The notes under the pieces are model-generated. The model made no database searches and was not told the origin of the DNA. It saw only the letters and a program-made list of their open reading frames with translations. DNA of 45,196 nt from Planococcus sp. CAU13 (GTDB taxonomy: Bacteria; Bacillota; Bacilli; Bacillales_A; Planococcaceae): assembly GCF_000775575.1 (NCBI RefSeq), contig NZ_JRGN01000154.1, positions 1 to 45,196 on the forward strand. Reading direction: 5' to 3'. The position numbers and the translations under genes are program-made. This document shows, piece after piece, positions 1 to 9,177 of the stretch (positions within the stretch are counted from its first letter, which is position 1; each line of letters begins with the position of its first letter).

Positions 1-40
1 CTTTTATGATCGGCATAGGAATTTCAGGCAATAAAAACAC

Positions 41-77
41 AAAAAAGATACGCCTCCAAAAGGGAGCGTATCTTTTT
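41..77 (-). terminator. Terminator of the carotenoid operon
   Basis: An inverted repeat (47-57 with 62-72, loop AAAA, one mismatch and one G-U pair) lies just past the stop codon of the CrtM-type gene. A-runs on the left and T-runs on the right make it bidirectional. Read on the minus strand it gives a stem followed by six T residues. Confidence 0.8.
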
Positions 78-83
78 CCATTT

Positions 84-914
84 CTACAAACAAGCCAATA
101 TCTGCTGCTTTGATTGATCCGTCACAAAATGCTTCTGGCCGAATACTCCATAATCTTTTTTACGAATGGTCGTCAGGATTTCACGGTAGACCAGTCCGGC
201 GCCCTTCACCGGAATCCGTGAACTGACGGGATATTCATGAATCGTTTCAAACGCTTTCTGATAATAAAACTCCGCTTCGCTTGCCATTTCTTCCCATACG
301 GCTACAAATGCCGGCGTCACCAATCTTTTACGAAGGTCTTCTTCACACAGATTATATTTTGCCATTAGCTCGGAAGGCAGATAAATGCGGCCCAGTCCAA
401 GATCTTCATCAATATCACGCAGGATATTGGTGATCTGCATGGCATAGCCCAGTGCGATTGCACCATCTTTCAAAACCGCTGTCTTGCCCGGAGCCAAAAC
501 CGGCAGCAGCATCAAGCCCACTGAACTGGCCACATGATAGCTGTAATCCAGGACATCTTCCACTGTGCGAAAGCTTTTCCTCAGCAAGTCCATTTCCTGT
601 CCAGCAATCATGCAGGCATAAGGGGTTTCATCCATATCGTATGTTTCAAAGACATCGTTAAGGGCAAGCCACATGGGATTGGAACGATCAAAATTGCCTG
701 CTAAAAAATCAGCGAATTCCCGTTTGAAGAGAGATAATTGCATGACCGGATCTTCGCCGTCATCCACGATATCATCCACCGTCCGGCAAAATGTGTAAAT
801 TGCCCACACAGCGTTGCGCTTCTCCTTTGGCAGCATCGAAAAACTTTTATAGAAGCTTTTCGAATTGGCAGCGATGATTTCTTCACAAACAAGGTATGCC
901 TGTTTTAATTCCAT
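84..914 (-). CDS. crtM: Squalene/phytoene synthase family protein, CrtM-type (dehydrosqualene synthase)
   Basis: This is a 276-residue head-to-head prenyl synthase. The family condenses two prenyl diphosphates; a CrtM enzyme joins two farnesyl diphosphates into 4,4'-diapophytoene, the C30 carotenoid precursor. Both Asp-rich Mg/diphosphate motifs are visible: DDIVDD near residue 47 and RDIDED followed by GRIYLP near residue 165. Length matches the family. I start it at ATG 914 because AGGAGAGG lies six bases upstream. A TTG three bases earlier is in frame but too close to that site. The start overlaps the upstream desaturase stop by one base (TGATG), so the two are translationally coupled. C30 rather than C40 specificity is inferred from the neighbouring CrtN-type desaturases and the Bacillales setting; sequence alone cannot settle it. 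Confidence 0.9.
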   Translation of the reverse strand: MELKQAYLVCEEIIAANSKSFYKSFSMLPKEKRNAVWAIYTFCRTVDDIVDDGEDPVMQLSLFKREFADFLAGNFDRSNPMWLALNDVFETYDMDETPYACMIAGQEMDLLRKSFRTVEDVLDYSYHVASSVGLMLLPVLAPGKTAVLKDGAIALGYAMQITNILRDIDEDLGLGRIYLPSELMAKYNLCEEDLRKRLVTPAFVAVWEEMASEAEFYYQKAFETIHEYPVSSRIPVKGAGLVYREILTTIRKKDYGVFGQKHFVTDQSKQQILACL

Positions 915-2371
915 CAAGAACCTCTCCTCTCACTTAAGAGATCACGCTCGATTTGCTCAGCAAGCAATTTGGCCCCCTGCATGACAATCGGTATGCCGCC
1001 CCCCGGATGTACGGAAGCCCCTACCGCATAAAGCCCTTTCGTATTAAAAGGCTTCACTTGCGGCCGGAACACACCGGATTGGAATAGGGTCGGGCCGATG
1101 CCGAAACTTCCTCCCTTGAACAGACCGAACGCCTCCGCGTCGGCGGGAGTCCTTACTTCCATCCACTCGATGGCATCCCGCAGCCCTGGAAACGACAGCT
1201 CTTCCATCCGGTCGATAATTCCGTCAATCCACTCTTTTTCATTGGCCCAGTCAACTTCTGATCCGGCCGGAACCGGGATCAATGTGTACAAAACTCCTTT
1301 TCCTTCCGGAGCCAGTGTTTCATCAATCTTCGATGGGTGGAAAGTGTAAAATGCCGGATCATCCGGTTTCTGCCTGTCCGAAAATACCGCCTTCATATGC
1401 TTGGCGTAATCATTGCCGATAAAGAATTGGTGCACATTCACTTCGTCATACACCCGGTCCAGCCCGAAATACAATAAAACACAGGCAGATGATGGGATGA
1501 ATTTTTTACTCTTGCGGTCAGGCAATAAACTCGAAACGGCAGGAAAATCTCCATTGAAGACTACCGCATCATATTCTTCTCTGCCACTCTCCAGTTCCAG
1601 CCCTTTCGCTGTGCCATTTTCCGTAATAATCCGCTTTACCGTTCGCTCTTTTCGGATTGTCACATTGGGCAACGATTGAAGTTTCCCTTCGAGCAGCGGC
1701 ACAATGCTGGCGTAACCGCCTTTTAAATAATGGACGCCGTGTTCATGTTCACTGAAGGGCACGAGTGAATACATACCCGGTGCGCTGAATGGATCTCCCC
1801 CGATATACAGAGCCTGTAATGTATAAGCCAATTGCAGCCGTTCGTCGGTAAAATAACGCGACATCAGCTGTTTGACAGAAAGCTGCGGTTTCAGCGCCAG
1901 CAGATTTTTAACATTGCCCGGTGTGAAAAAATCTTTTTTCTGAACAAAAGAATTCTCCAGAAATGCGGATTTTCCAATGGCAAAACGCTGGCTTCCTTCC
2001 GTCATGAAACGGCGGAATCCTTCTTCCTGCCCTGGAAAAACTTTGGCAACTTCTTCAACCTGCCGCTCGGTGCCCGGATATTTTGTGTAAACTTTACCAT
2101 CATTGAAGCGGATCGTGTAGAGCGGATCGCACAGCACCAATTCATACTGGTCTTTTGAAATTCCGGCTTCAGCCAATAATTCCTGGAACATTTCCGGCAA
2201 TAAAACAATTGTCGGCCCTTCATCTATTTTGAAACCGTCTCTTTCGACAAAGTTCATACGGCCGCCAAGCCGTTTTTCTTTTTCGATAATCGTCACTTCA
2301 TGCCCTTTTCGACTCAAATATAAAGCGCCCATCATGCCGCCGATGCCGCCGCCAACGATTGCGATTTTCAT
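914..2371 (-). CDS. CrtN/CrtP-type carotenoid desaturase or oxidase (second paralogue)
   Basis: This 485-residue FAD amine-oxidase-fold protein starts with a Rossmann dinucleotide-binding segment (IVGGGIGG) and ends with the carotenoid-desaturase signature around ASVHPGGGIPIV. The frame extends about 49 codons further upstream, but that stretch is the shadow of the preceding gene. ATG 2371 is chosen because GGAGGG precedes it and it overlaps the upstream stop as ATGA. It is clearly paralogous to the 2368-3894 product. Such pairs in Bacillales usually divide the work: one desaturates diapophytoene and the other desaturates further or oxidises the terminal methyl group (CrtP-like). Which does what cannot be told here, so I give no symbol. 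Confidence 0.88.
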   Translation of the reverse strand: MKIAIVGGGIGGMMGALYLSRKGHEVTIIEKEKRLGGRMNFVERDGFKIDEGPTIVLLPEMFQELLAEAGISKDQYELVLCDPLYTIRFNDGKVYTKYPGTERQVEEVAKVFPGQEEGFRRFMTEGSQRFAIGKSAFLENSFVQKKDFFTPGNVKNLLALKPQLSVKQLMSRYFTDERLQLAYTLQALYIGGDPFSAPGMYSLVPFSEHEHGVHYLKGGYASIVPLLEGKLQSLPNVTIRKERTVKRIITENGTAKGLELESGREEYDAVVFNGDFPAVSSLLPDRKSKKFIPSSACVLLYFGLDRVYDEVNVHQFFIGNDYAKHMKAVFSDRQKPDDPAFYTFHPSKIDETLAPEGKGVLYTLIPVPAGSEVDWANEKEWIDGIIDRMEELSFPGLRDAIEWMEVRTPADAEAFGLFKGGSFGIGPTLFQSGVFRPQVKPFNTKGLYAVGASVHPGGGIPIVMQGAKLLAEQIERDLLSERRGS

Positions 2372-3894
2372 GCGTATCCCTCCAATGCCGGCAGCGGAAG
2401 GATTGGAATCGCTTCCTGTCCATCTTTTTTCAATATCCCATTTGCGGTGATTCGCGCGGATTCCAGGATGGTCGGCAAACCGCTTCCCGGATGTGTGCCG
2501 CCGCCGACAAGCCAGCATCGCTCCAGCTCTTCGAATTCATTGTGCGGGCGAAAAACCATCATTTGGGATAATTGATGGCCAAGATTGAAAGTGGCCCCTT
2601 TATAGACTGAATAATCCTGTTCCCAGCCGAATGGCGTCAGCACTTTTTCGACTTCTATATGGTCCCGGAGATTTTTAAACTCCGTTTTCTCTTCTATAAT
2701 GTTCAATACCAGTTCGCGGAATTCCTGCTGTTCATTGTCCCAGCCGATATCACTGAAATTGTTCGGCACCGGTGCCAATATGTAAAGAGCCGATTTTCCT
2801 TCAGGAGCCAAAGTCGGATCGGTGACACTGGCATTCTGGATGTAGATGGACGGATCAGCCGACAGCAGCCTGGAATCTGTAATTTCCTCCACATTCTTTT
2901 TGTAGTCTTTTGCAAAAACAATCGTATGATGCGATAGGTCGTACTTTTTATCCAGTCCCAGATAAATCATGAAAGTCGAGCAGGAATATTTCTTCTTCGC
3001 GAGCTTTTCAGGCGTATATTTCTTAAGAATACCCGGCTCTACCAGATTCGTCATGATGTGGGCAAAATCCCCGTTAATGATCACTTGATCTGCCGCTTCC
3101 CGGCTGCCATCCTCAAGATCAACGCCTTTTACGGTACGGCCTTCAATCCACAGCTTTTTCACCCCTGTGCCTGTATGGATGGTGCCGCCCTGTTCCCTGA
3201 TAACTTTCGCCATCGATTCCGACAGCTGATTGACGCCGCCAATCGGATGATAAATGCCGTAAGCGTGTTCCATATAGGAAAGGATGGTGAAAGCGCCCGG
3301 ACATTCCCATGGAGACATCCCCAGATATTTTGACTGAAAGGCAAAAGCGAGCTTCAGCCTTTCATCTTTGAAATAACGGGAAAGCACGTCGTCCAGGCTT
3401 TTATTGATTTCCAGTTCCGGCAGGGCTTTCAGGACTTTAGGCTGGACCATGTGCGCCAGTTTGTCCATCCGGTTCTGCAGGATCGGAGATAAAGCTTTTA
3501 GCTTGCGGTCCATATCTTTCATGAAACGGATATAGCCTTCCCCGCTGCCGTTGAAATCCTTGTCGATTTTGGCTTTCATTTCTTCCGGATTGCGCGTCAT
3601 GACCATATTCTGATCCTCAAAAATCAGTTCATACATCGGGTCAAGTTCGACGGGTTGCATATAATCAAAAAGATTGCGGCCGGCTATATCGAAGAGTTCT
3701 TCCACTATATGGAGCATGCTCAAAAAAGTCGGGCCCGTATCGAAAGTAAAGTCTCCCAGTTTTAACGCCGCGTTGCGCCCGCCGACCCGCTCGTTTTTTT
3801 CATAGATGTCCACTTTATAGCCTTTGGCTGCCATCAGCATGCCTGCAGCGAGACCGCCCGGGCCAGCACCAATTATGATTATCCGTTTCGCCAT
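2368..3894 (-). CDS. crtN: Diapophytoene desaturase-like protein (CrtN/CrtI family)
   Basis: A 508-residue FAD-dependent phytoene/diapophytoene desaturase and first gene of the pigment operon. The N-terminus has the FAD motif IIGAGPGGLAAG, followed by a family-typical GGRN and DTGPTFL. The C-terminus has GGGTHPGSGLPTILESA, the CrtI/CrtN C-terminal signature. The enzyme should introduce conjugated double bases bonds into the 30-carbon backbone made by the CrtM-type synthase, at the membrane. A GGGG Shine-Dalgarno site precedes the ATG. Transcription probably begins 100-130 bases upstream, where a sigma-B-like element and a perfect palindrome sit. Family membership is certain; the choice of CrtN over its paralogue rests on the mid-protein segment YSCSTFMIYLGLD and is moderate. 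Confidence 0.88.
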   Translation of the reverse strand: MAKRIIIIGAGPGGLAAGMLMAAKGYKVDIYEKNERVGGRNAALKLGDFTFDTGPTFLSMLHIVEELFDIAGRNLFDYMQPVELDPMYELIFEDQNMVMTRNPEEMKAKIDKDFNGSGEGYIRFMKDMDRKLKALSPILQNRMDKLAHMVQPKVLKALPELEINKSLDDVLSRYFKDERLKLAFAFQSKYLGMSPWECPGAFTILSYMEHAYGIYHPIGGVNQLSESMAKVIREQGGTIHTGTGVKKLWIEGRTVKGVDLEDGSREAADQVIINGDFAHIMTNLVEPGILKKYTPEKLAKKKYSCSTFMIYLGLDKKYDLSHHTIVFAKDYKKNVEEITDSRLLSADPSIYIQNASVTDPTLAPEGKSALYILAPVPNNFSDIGWDNEQQEFRELVLNIIEEKTEFKNLRDHIEVEKVLTPFGWEQDYSVYKGATFNLGHQLSQMMVFRPHNEFEELERCWLVGGGTHPGSGLPTILESARITANGILKKDGQEAIPILPLPALEGYA

Positions 3895-3933
3895 CTGATT
3901 ACCCCATTTATAATTCTTTAGTTATATATTAAT

Positions 3934-3950
3934 TGTATAAAAATTATACA
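3934..3950. promoter_or_regulatory. Perfect palindrome in the carotenoid operon leader
   Basis: TGTATAA, three A residues, TTATACA: a perfect 7-3-7 inverted repeat 40 bases upstream of the crtN start. Read on the minus strand it contains TATAAT, so it could be an operator, a -10 region, or both. The binding protein is unknown; no regulator gene lies next to it. Confidence 0.45.
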
Positions 3951-4020
3951 TTAAGAATTCCTAAAAAACTAATATAAACTATCCGCCACTTTTCCAAAGT
4001 AAAGTAAATTTAATATAAAC

Positions 4021-4046
4021 ATACCCCGTTTCATCCAAATAGTAAC
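4021..4046 (-). promoter_or_regulatory. Candidate sigma-B-type promoter of the carotenoid operon
   Basis: On the minus strand GTTACT, 14 bases, GGGTAT. The -10 matches the Bacillus sigma-B consensus exactly, but the -35 matches only its first three bases. The position gives a leader of about 120 bases that includes the palindrome at 3934-3950. Staphyloxanthin genes in S. aureus are sigma-B controlled, which makes this worth noting, but it is weaker than the other sigma-B sites in the window. Confidence 0.35.
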
Positions 4047-4100
4047 TTTGAACAAGCAGATGGGTCTATGCACAAAGAAGCTTGAAAAGTACTTCTAACT

Positions 4101-4132
4101 ATAAAAATAAAACCGCCTCAAATGAGACGGTT
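4101..4132 (-). terminator. Terminator of dbpA
   Basis: A 10-bp stem (4111-4120 with 4123-4132, one G-U pair) is followed on the minus strand by the T-rich run TTTTATTTTT, 14 bases after the helicase stop codon. Confidence 0.88.
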
Positions 4133-4145
4133 CATAACGTGATTT

Positions 4146-5591
4146 TTATTTATTGGCTTTATGGACTTTCAGCACCTTGCCTTTGATGGTCTTATTTTTC
4201 ATTTCTTTCAGAACCATGGGGCCTTTGCCGTTCAGGATATCGATATAGGTGACGGTGTCCTGGATTTTGATGATGCCGATATCTTCAGCCGTGACACCCG
4301 GAATGCTTGTCAATGTGCCGACGAAATCAAAAGCGCGCAATTTTTTCTTTTTGCCTCCATTGAAATAGAGCTTCATGATATCTTTGTTCACCTGTTCATT
4401 TTTATTGCGTTTGAGCTGCGGCCGGCTTTCGAGCTTTTCAGTGAACGCCTCTTTGGCGGCAGCCACCTCTTCCCGGGACGGAGCATCCATTTCCGGAATG
4501 GCGAAACCGATGTAATCCTCAATTTCCTGCAGGAATTTATCTTCATGGGGTGTCACAAAGCTGATCGCTTTGCCGGTTTTTCCGGCGCGGCCGGTGCGCC
4601 CGGCGCGGTGGACATAGCTTTCCTTCTCTAACGGTATATCATAGTTGATGACATGGGTGATGCTGTCGATGTCGATCCCTCTTGCGGCGACATCTGTCGC
4701 CACCAGATAGCGGAACTCACCGCGTTTGAAGTCATTCATCACCGCAAAACGGTCTTCCTGAACCATGCCGCCATGCAGTTTATCACAGGTGTAATAATGC
4801 TTTTCAAGCTGCTCCATCACAAAGTCGACATTGTCTTTGGTACGGCAGAAAATGATGCAGCTGTCCGGATTTTCGACAATCGTCACATCGCGCAGCAGTG
4901 CAAATTTCTGATTATCTGCAACGCGGATCAGCGAATGTTCGATCTGAGTTTCAAGTGTCTCAGCAGAAGCGATTTCAATATGCTCGGGCTGCTGCATGTA
5001 TTTCTGCTGCAGCTTTTCAACGTTTTCGGGTAATGTGGCTGAAAACAGCATCGTCATGCGCTGCTTCGGCAATTTATTGATGATCGCTTCCACCTGTTCG
5101 ATAAAGCCCATGTTCAGCATTTCATCCGCTTCATCCAATACCAGAAACTCAATGCGTTCGAGCTTCAGCGTGCCGCGTTCGATGTGATCAAGGACACGGC
5201 CCGGTGTACCAACTACTACATGGCATTTCTGCTTCAGTTCCGCCTGCTGATAGGCAAAAGGCTGTTTGCCGTAGACCGCTGCGGCTTTGATGCGTTTGAA
5301 ACGGCCGATATTGGTGATGTCTTCTTTGACCTGATCGGCAAGTTCACGGGTAGGTGTCAGGATCAGCGCCTGTGGTTTATTTTCTTCCCAGTCGACCATT
5401 TCACAGATCGGGATGCCGAAAGCAGCTGTTTTGCCGCTTCCTGTCTGCGATTTAACAGCGATATCAGTCTTCTGCAATGCGACCGGAATCACTTTTTCCT
5501 GCACTTCTGTCGGCTGTTTATAGCTCAAGCCTTCAAGCGCGCGCAGGATGGGCTCACTGATTTTGTAATCTTTGAATTGCTTTGTATCCAT
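4146..5591 (-). CDS. dbpA: DEAD-box RNA helicase DbpA (YxiN/DeaD type)
   Basis: This 481-residue protein matches B. subtilis YxiN/DbpA in length and nearly throughout in sequence. The helicase core carries SQTGSGKT (motif I), PTRELA, DEADE (motif II), SAT (motif III) and [10 protein letters not shown] (motif VI). The last ~75 residues form the DbpA-type RNA-binding domain that in this family recognises hairpin 92 of 23S rRNA, so the likely role is a late step of 50S ribosome assembly. I start at ATG 5591, preceded by AAGGAG; 21 extra upstream codons have no ribosome-binding site. It is monocistronic, with its own terminator. Its upstream gap contains two large inverted repeats. Confidence 0.95.
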   Translation of the reverse strand: MDTKQFKDYKISEPILRALEGLSYKQPTEVQEKVIPVALQKTDIAVKSQTGSGKTAAFGIPICEMVDWEENKPQALILTPTRELADQVKEDITNIGRFKRIKAAAVYGKQPFAYQQAELKQKCHVVVGTPGRVLDHIERGTLKLERIEFLVLDEADEMLNMGFIEQVEAIINKLPKQRMTMLFSATLPENVEKLQQKYMQQPEHIEIASAETLETQIEHSLIRVADNQKFALLRDVTIVENPDSCIIFCRTKDNVDFVMEQLEKHYYTCDKLHGGMVQEDRFAVMNDFKRGEFRYLVATDVAARGIDIDSITHVINYDIPLEKESYVHRAGRTGRAGKTGKAISFVTPHEDKFLQEIEDYIGFAIPEMDAPSREEVAAAKEAFTEKLESRPQLKRNKNEQVNKDIMKLYFNGGKKKKLRAFDFVGTLTSIPGVTAEDIGIIKIQDTVTYIDILNGKGPMVLKEMKNKTIKGKVLKVHKANK

Positions 5592-5674
5592 GTATAATTC
5601 TCCTTCTCCGTCCAAAACGTTAGATAGTTTTATTATTGCATGGAATTTCGGCAATCACCATTAAAGAGAAACTT

Positions 5675-5705
5675 CAGTCAACGGGATTTGATCCCCCGTT
5701 GACTG
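5675..5705. repeat. Inverted repeat between the transglutaminase gene and dbpA
   Basis: A perfect 11-bp inverted repeat, CAGTCAACGGG with CCCGTTGACTG, separated by nine bases. It lacks a strong T-run on either strand, so it is a poor classical terminator. It could fold in the dbpA leader or help end the upstream operon. Confidence 0.6.
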
Positions 5706-5728
5706 TTAGTTGATCCGATCGGGTTTTT

Positions 5729-5776
5729 ACGGTCAGTAAGACTTCCACTCACAAAATTAGGAGTCCCACTGACCGT
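5729..5776. repeat. Second, larger inverted repeat upstream of dbpA
   Basis: ACGGTCAGT at 5729-5737 pairs with ACTGACCGT at 5768-5776. Inside it, 5740-5746 pairs with 5759-5765 after a small asymmetry, giving a long interrupted hairpin. It begins 28 bases past the stop of the gene ending at 5804. There is no clear T-run on the minus strand, so its role as a terminator is uncertain. Confidence 0.55.
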
Positions 5777-5803
5777 TAATACGGGATAAACGATTAATAA
5801 GTT

Positions 5804-7675
5804 TTATTGATCCAGCAGGCTCACTGAAACTTTGACGTCCAGCGATTGGCTGCCGCCCCGGTAAACTCCCTGCACAGGGCTGACATCGTTGTAATCACGG
5901 CCGACTCCGACGCGAATATGATTTTCCAGCGCTTCGACATTATTCGTCGGATCGAGCCCTACCCAACCGACACCCGGAACCATTACTTCCGCCCAGGCGT
6001 GGCTTGCGGCATCGCCGACCAGCGCTGAATTTTCACCGACATATAAATAACCGCTGACGTAACGCGCCGGAATGTGCTTGCTTCGCAGAATTCCAAGCAT
6101 CACATGGGTGATGTCCTGGCAGACCCCTCTACGCAAGTCGAAAGATTCAGATGCTTTTGTGGAAACGTCCGTCGATTCACCGTCATAAGTGAAATGATCA
6201 TGTATATAGTTCATTACATCAATCGAATACTGCACCGGATTCTCCATCTGCCCCAACTCCCGGTCAACCTGTATCATTTGTTCCGGGCTTAAGTAGGTGT
6301 AGGCGGTGTTGCTCAGATAAGCCAGATAATGTTCCCCAAATAATTTCGAATGGAAAATATTGCGCATTTCCGGCGAATAATCGAGCTGGTTGATATAAGG
6401 GCTTTTCTGGATGCTGACAATGGATGTCGTTTTCACTTCAAGATGCTTATGGTGTTCAGCGATAAAGAATGTTTCCACATTATTTCCCCAGATGTCGATA
6501 TGCTCTTTCGTCAAGGAAGCAGGTGTAATTTCTGCCCGGTAGGAAAGTAATCGCTGAACTTCATCCGTTCTCGGCTTCAAGCGGATCGAGTTCATGCTTT
6601 GGTCGACAATCGTATCGTATTTAAAAATATTGGTATGTTCGATTTTATATTTCATTGAGGTAGTTCCTTTCCCACTAGAAGTCTGATTTTGAGTACTCAT
6701 GCTGCTCTCAGTTCCGGGATCGATAAGATAATAGGTTTTCGAGAAAATCTGGCCGATTTCATTGCATCCATTTTGAAAATCATTTAAAAAGTTCAGCATG
6801 TCTTCAGGTTCAAGTTCCTGGAAATTCAACTCGTCGAAATCTGCAGTCAGCTGATCGATTTTCGCGAACAGTTCCCAGGAATAATGAGATATTTTCCCTT
6901 CCTCCAATGTCGTGATTCCTTCCCGTATATGATCCAGGCAATAGCGGATCGACCTCGGGAAATCCGGATTTGACACAAGAAACGACAGTACCAGGGAAGG
7001 ATCCATTTTCGGCGGATTTGCCTTCAGGTAAGCGTCGTAGCCATTTGCCATTCGGAGAGCGGCCAGCCAGTAATAATAGTCCTCCGATTGCTGGGCTTCA
7101 GTGCGCGCGATTGTCCGCTCACACACGACGTTAAGAATGCGCGCTGTCTTTTCGGCGCGTTCCAGCCATTTCCCGATTTTGATAATCTGGTATTCCACAC
7201 CCCGGGACATTGATGATTCCACGATTCCCTGGGATGTCAGCGCTGTATTTTTCACTTTGTTCAAAAACTCCTGCATATCCCGCACAGAGAGATTTTCAGC
7301 ATTCAGATCATGCAGCGTGAGGTAACATCTGTTCCAGATTTCCCAGTAATCGTCCGTAATATGATCTCGGCTGACGCGGGCATTTTCACGGATAAAACGC
7401 ACACAGCTCGCGACAGAGTTGAGATTTTTCGATTCCATGGACAAATAATAAACCAGCTGATCTTCATTATATGCCGGGAGGGATTTTATATATTCCATCA
7501 TATCCGTTGAAGCACAGATTTCATAGATTAATTTCCAGTCATCCGCGCGGACCAGTTCTTCATCTGATGCTTCGATCATCTGCAGCAATTGCACATCCAG
7601 AATACGCGCATTATTTTCTGCCCGCTCCGCGTTTCTCGACATCCAGTACAGCGAATTTGCCACTCGGCTCAGCAT
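5804..7675 (-). CDS. Alpha-E domain protein fused to a transglutaminase-like protease domain
   Basis: A 623-residue frame with two units that are usually separate genes. Residues 1 to ~315 are the helical alpha-E domain (DUF403), beginning MLSRVANSLYWMSR. Residues ~341-623 are a bacterial transglutaminase-like domain with an N-terminal beta domain. Its catalytic triad is visible: Cys519 in RRGVCQD, His559 in ASHAWAE and Asp575 in LDPTN. A Ser/Thr/Gly-rich linker joins them. At residue 341 an ATG stands nine bases after AAAGGA, so the second half could also be made alone by internal initiation. The start follows the ATP-grasp stop with no gap (TGAATG). Alpha-E, transglutaminase and permuted ATP-grasp genes travel together widely, and comparative genomics predicts a peptide-ligation and cleavage system; the substrate is unknown. 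Confidence 0.9.
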   Translation of the reverse strand: MLSRVANSLYWMSRNAERAENNARILDVQLLQMIEASDEELVRADDWKLIYEICASTDMMEYIKSLPAYNEDQLVYYLSMESKNLNSVASCVRFIRENARVSRDHITDDYWEIWNRCYLTLHDLNAENLSVRDMQEFLNKVKNTALTSQGIVESSMSRGVEYQIIKIGKWLERAEKTARILNVVCERTIARTEAQQSEDYYYWLAALRMANGYDAYLKANPPKMDPSLVLSFLVSNPDFPRSIRYCLDHIREGITTLEEGKISHYSWELFAKIDQLTADFDELNFQELEPEDMLNFLNDFQNGCNEIGQIFSKTYYLIDPGTESSMSTQNQTSSGKGTTSMKYKIEHTNIFKYDTIVDQSMNSIRLKPRTDEVQRLLSYRAEITPASLTKEHIDIWGNNVETFFIAEHHKHLEVKTTSIVSIQKSPYINQLDYSPEMRNIFHSKLFGEHYLAYLSNTAYTYLSPEQMIQVDRELGQMENPVQYSIDVMNYIHDHFTYDGESTDVSTKASESFDLRRGVCQDITHVMLGILRSKHIPARYVSGYLYVGENSALVGDAASHAWAEVMVPGVGWVGLDPTNNVEALENHIRVGVGRDYNDVSPVQGVYRGGSQSLDVKVSVSLLDQ

Positions 7676-9133
7676 TCAGGATCCTCCCCCTTCTTCTTTC
7701 TTCCTGAAGACCCACGTGTCTTTACCGCCACCGCCCTGCGAAGAATTGACGACGAGCGACCCTTCCTTCAGTGCCACACGCGACAGACCGCCCGGCAGCA
7801 CATTCGTTTCTTTGCCGCGCATGACAAATACTCTCAAATCGACATGGCAGGGATAGAATTCCTCTCCCTGATAGGCCGGTGCACGGGATAACTTAATCGT
7901 CGGCTGCGCAATATACTGATGCGGCGATTCGATGATTTTCTCCCGGAAAATTTCAATCATTTCCTTCGAAGCATGCGGGCCGACCAGCATATCGTAGCCG
8001 CCGGATGCCCCGACGTTCTTTACTACAAGCTCCTCCAGATGGTCAAGGACCCACTCCCGTTCTTCTATATTTTCCAAAAGATAGGTTTTCACATTATCGA
8101 TGAGAGGTTCTTCATCGAGATAATAACGGATCATATCGGGCACATAAGCATAAATGGCCTTGTCGTCCGCGACCCCGTTGCCGATGCCGTTCAGGATGGC
8201 AACATTGCCGTGCTTATACGCCTGCAGCAAACCGGGAACACCAAGAGCTGATTCTTCGTTGAACGCTTCCGGGTCAAGGTAATCATCGTCAATCCGGCGG
8301 TAAATGATATCCACCCGTTTCAGGCCGCGGATCGATTTCATGTAGACAATATTCTTTTTCACGACCAGGTCACGCCCTTCAACGAGATCAATGCCCATTT
8401 GCTGAGCCAAAAAAAGATGATCGTAATAAGCAGAATTGTACATGCCCGGAGTCAATAGAACCGCAAACGCCTTTCCTTTTTGCGACGCCGGTGCATGGTC
8501 GAGAATCGCCTGGTGCATGTGGGTCATCTGATGCTCAAGGTTCTGCACTGAATGATTGGCGAAAAACTCAGGATATACCTGGCGCATGACATAACGGTTC
8601 TGGTAGACATAGGACATGCCGGAGGGATTGCGGAGGTTATCTTCCAACACATGATATTTCCCCCTTTCGTCACGGATCAGATCAATTCCAGCAAGAAAAA
8701 TGTGATTTTTCAAGGGGATTTCAAGCCCTTTTACCTGTTTGGCATAATAATATGGATTTTCCTCCACCAGACTTCTCGGCACGATGCCGTCTTCGAGTAT
8801 CCGCTGTTCGCCGTAGACGTCTTCAAGAAACAGGTTCAGCGCTTCTGTGCGCTGGATCATCCCTTTTTCAACCACTTCCCATTCTTCAGGCGGAATGATA
8901 ATTGGGACGAAATCAAACGGCATTGTCCTTTCCGTGCCGACGTTATTGTCATAGACCGTGAAAGTGATGCCTTGCCTCAGAAATGCCAATTGAGCAGTTT
9001 CGTGCTTTTCACGCAATTCCTCCTCGCTGAAATGCTGGAGCAATTGAAAGAAATTTCTGTAATGAGGCTTTGGCTGTTTATTCTCATCGAACATTTCATC
9101 GAAAAATGGTTTTATTTGATACGATTGAAACAT
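7676..9133 (-). CDS. Circularly permuted type 2 ATP-grasp protein
   Basis: A 485-residue member of the circularly permuted ATP-grasp family (DUF404/DUF407 type). Such enzymes are predicted to form amide bonds using ATP; no substrate is established. Family-typical segments include the ATP-site-like EDNLRNPSGMSYVYQNR and KNVGASGGYDMLVGP, and the C-terminal VNSSQGGGGKDTWV. I start at ATG 9133 because GGAGGGG lies just upstream; an earlier in-frame GTG has no such site. It is the first gene of a two-gene unit with the alpha-E/transglutaminase fusion, so ligase and hydrolase-like domains are made from one message. No obvious promoter stands out in the short gap upstream, which also contains the terminator of the previous gene. 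Confidence 0.9.
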   Translation of the reverse strand: MFQSYQIKPFFDEMFDENKQPKPHYRNFFQLLQHFSEEELREKHETAQLAFLRQGITFTVYDNNVGTERTMPFDFVPIIIPPEEWEVVEKGMIQRTEALNLFLEDVYGEQRILEDGIVPRSLVEENPYYYAKQVKGLEIPLKNHIFLAGIDLIRDERGKYHVLEDNLRNPSGMSYVYQNRYVMRQVYPEFFANHSVQNLEHQMTHMHQAILDHAPASQKGKAFAVLLTPGMYNSAYYDHLFLAQQMGIDLVEGRDLVVKKNIVYMKSIRGLKRVDIIYRRIDDDYLDPEAFNEESALGVPGLLQAYKHGNVAILNGIGNGVADDKAIYAYVPDMIRYYLDEEPLIDNVKTYLLENIEEREWVLDHLEELVVKNVGASGGYDMLVGPHASKEMIEIFREKIIESPHQYIAQPTIKLSRAPAYQGEEFYPCHVDLRVFVMRGKETNVLPGGLSRVALKEGSLVVNSSQGGGGKDTWVFRKKEEGGGS

Positions 9134-9177
9134 ATTTCCCCTCCTCACGTATTCGTAATCTTCTGATATTTTTGTCT

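Noticed and set aside
2372-2518. 49-codon N-terminal extension of the second CrtN-type protein
   Set aside because: It overlaps the end of the upstream desaturase in another frame; the ATG at 2371 has GGAGGG and begins directly with the FAD-binding motif.
8552-9166. 204-codon plus-strand frame
   Set aside because: Antisense to the well-supported ATP-grasp gene; no ribosome-binding site and no recognisable domain.
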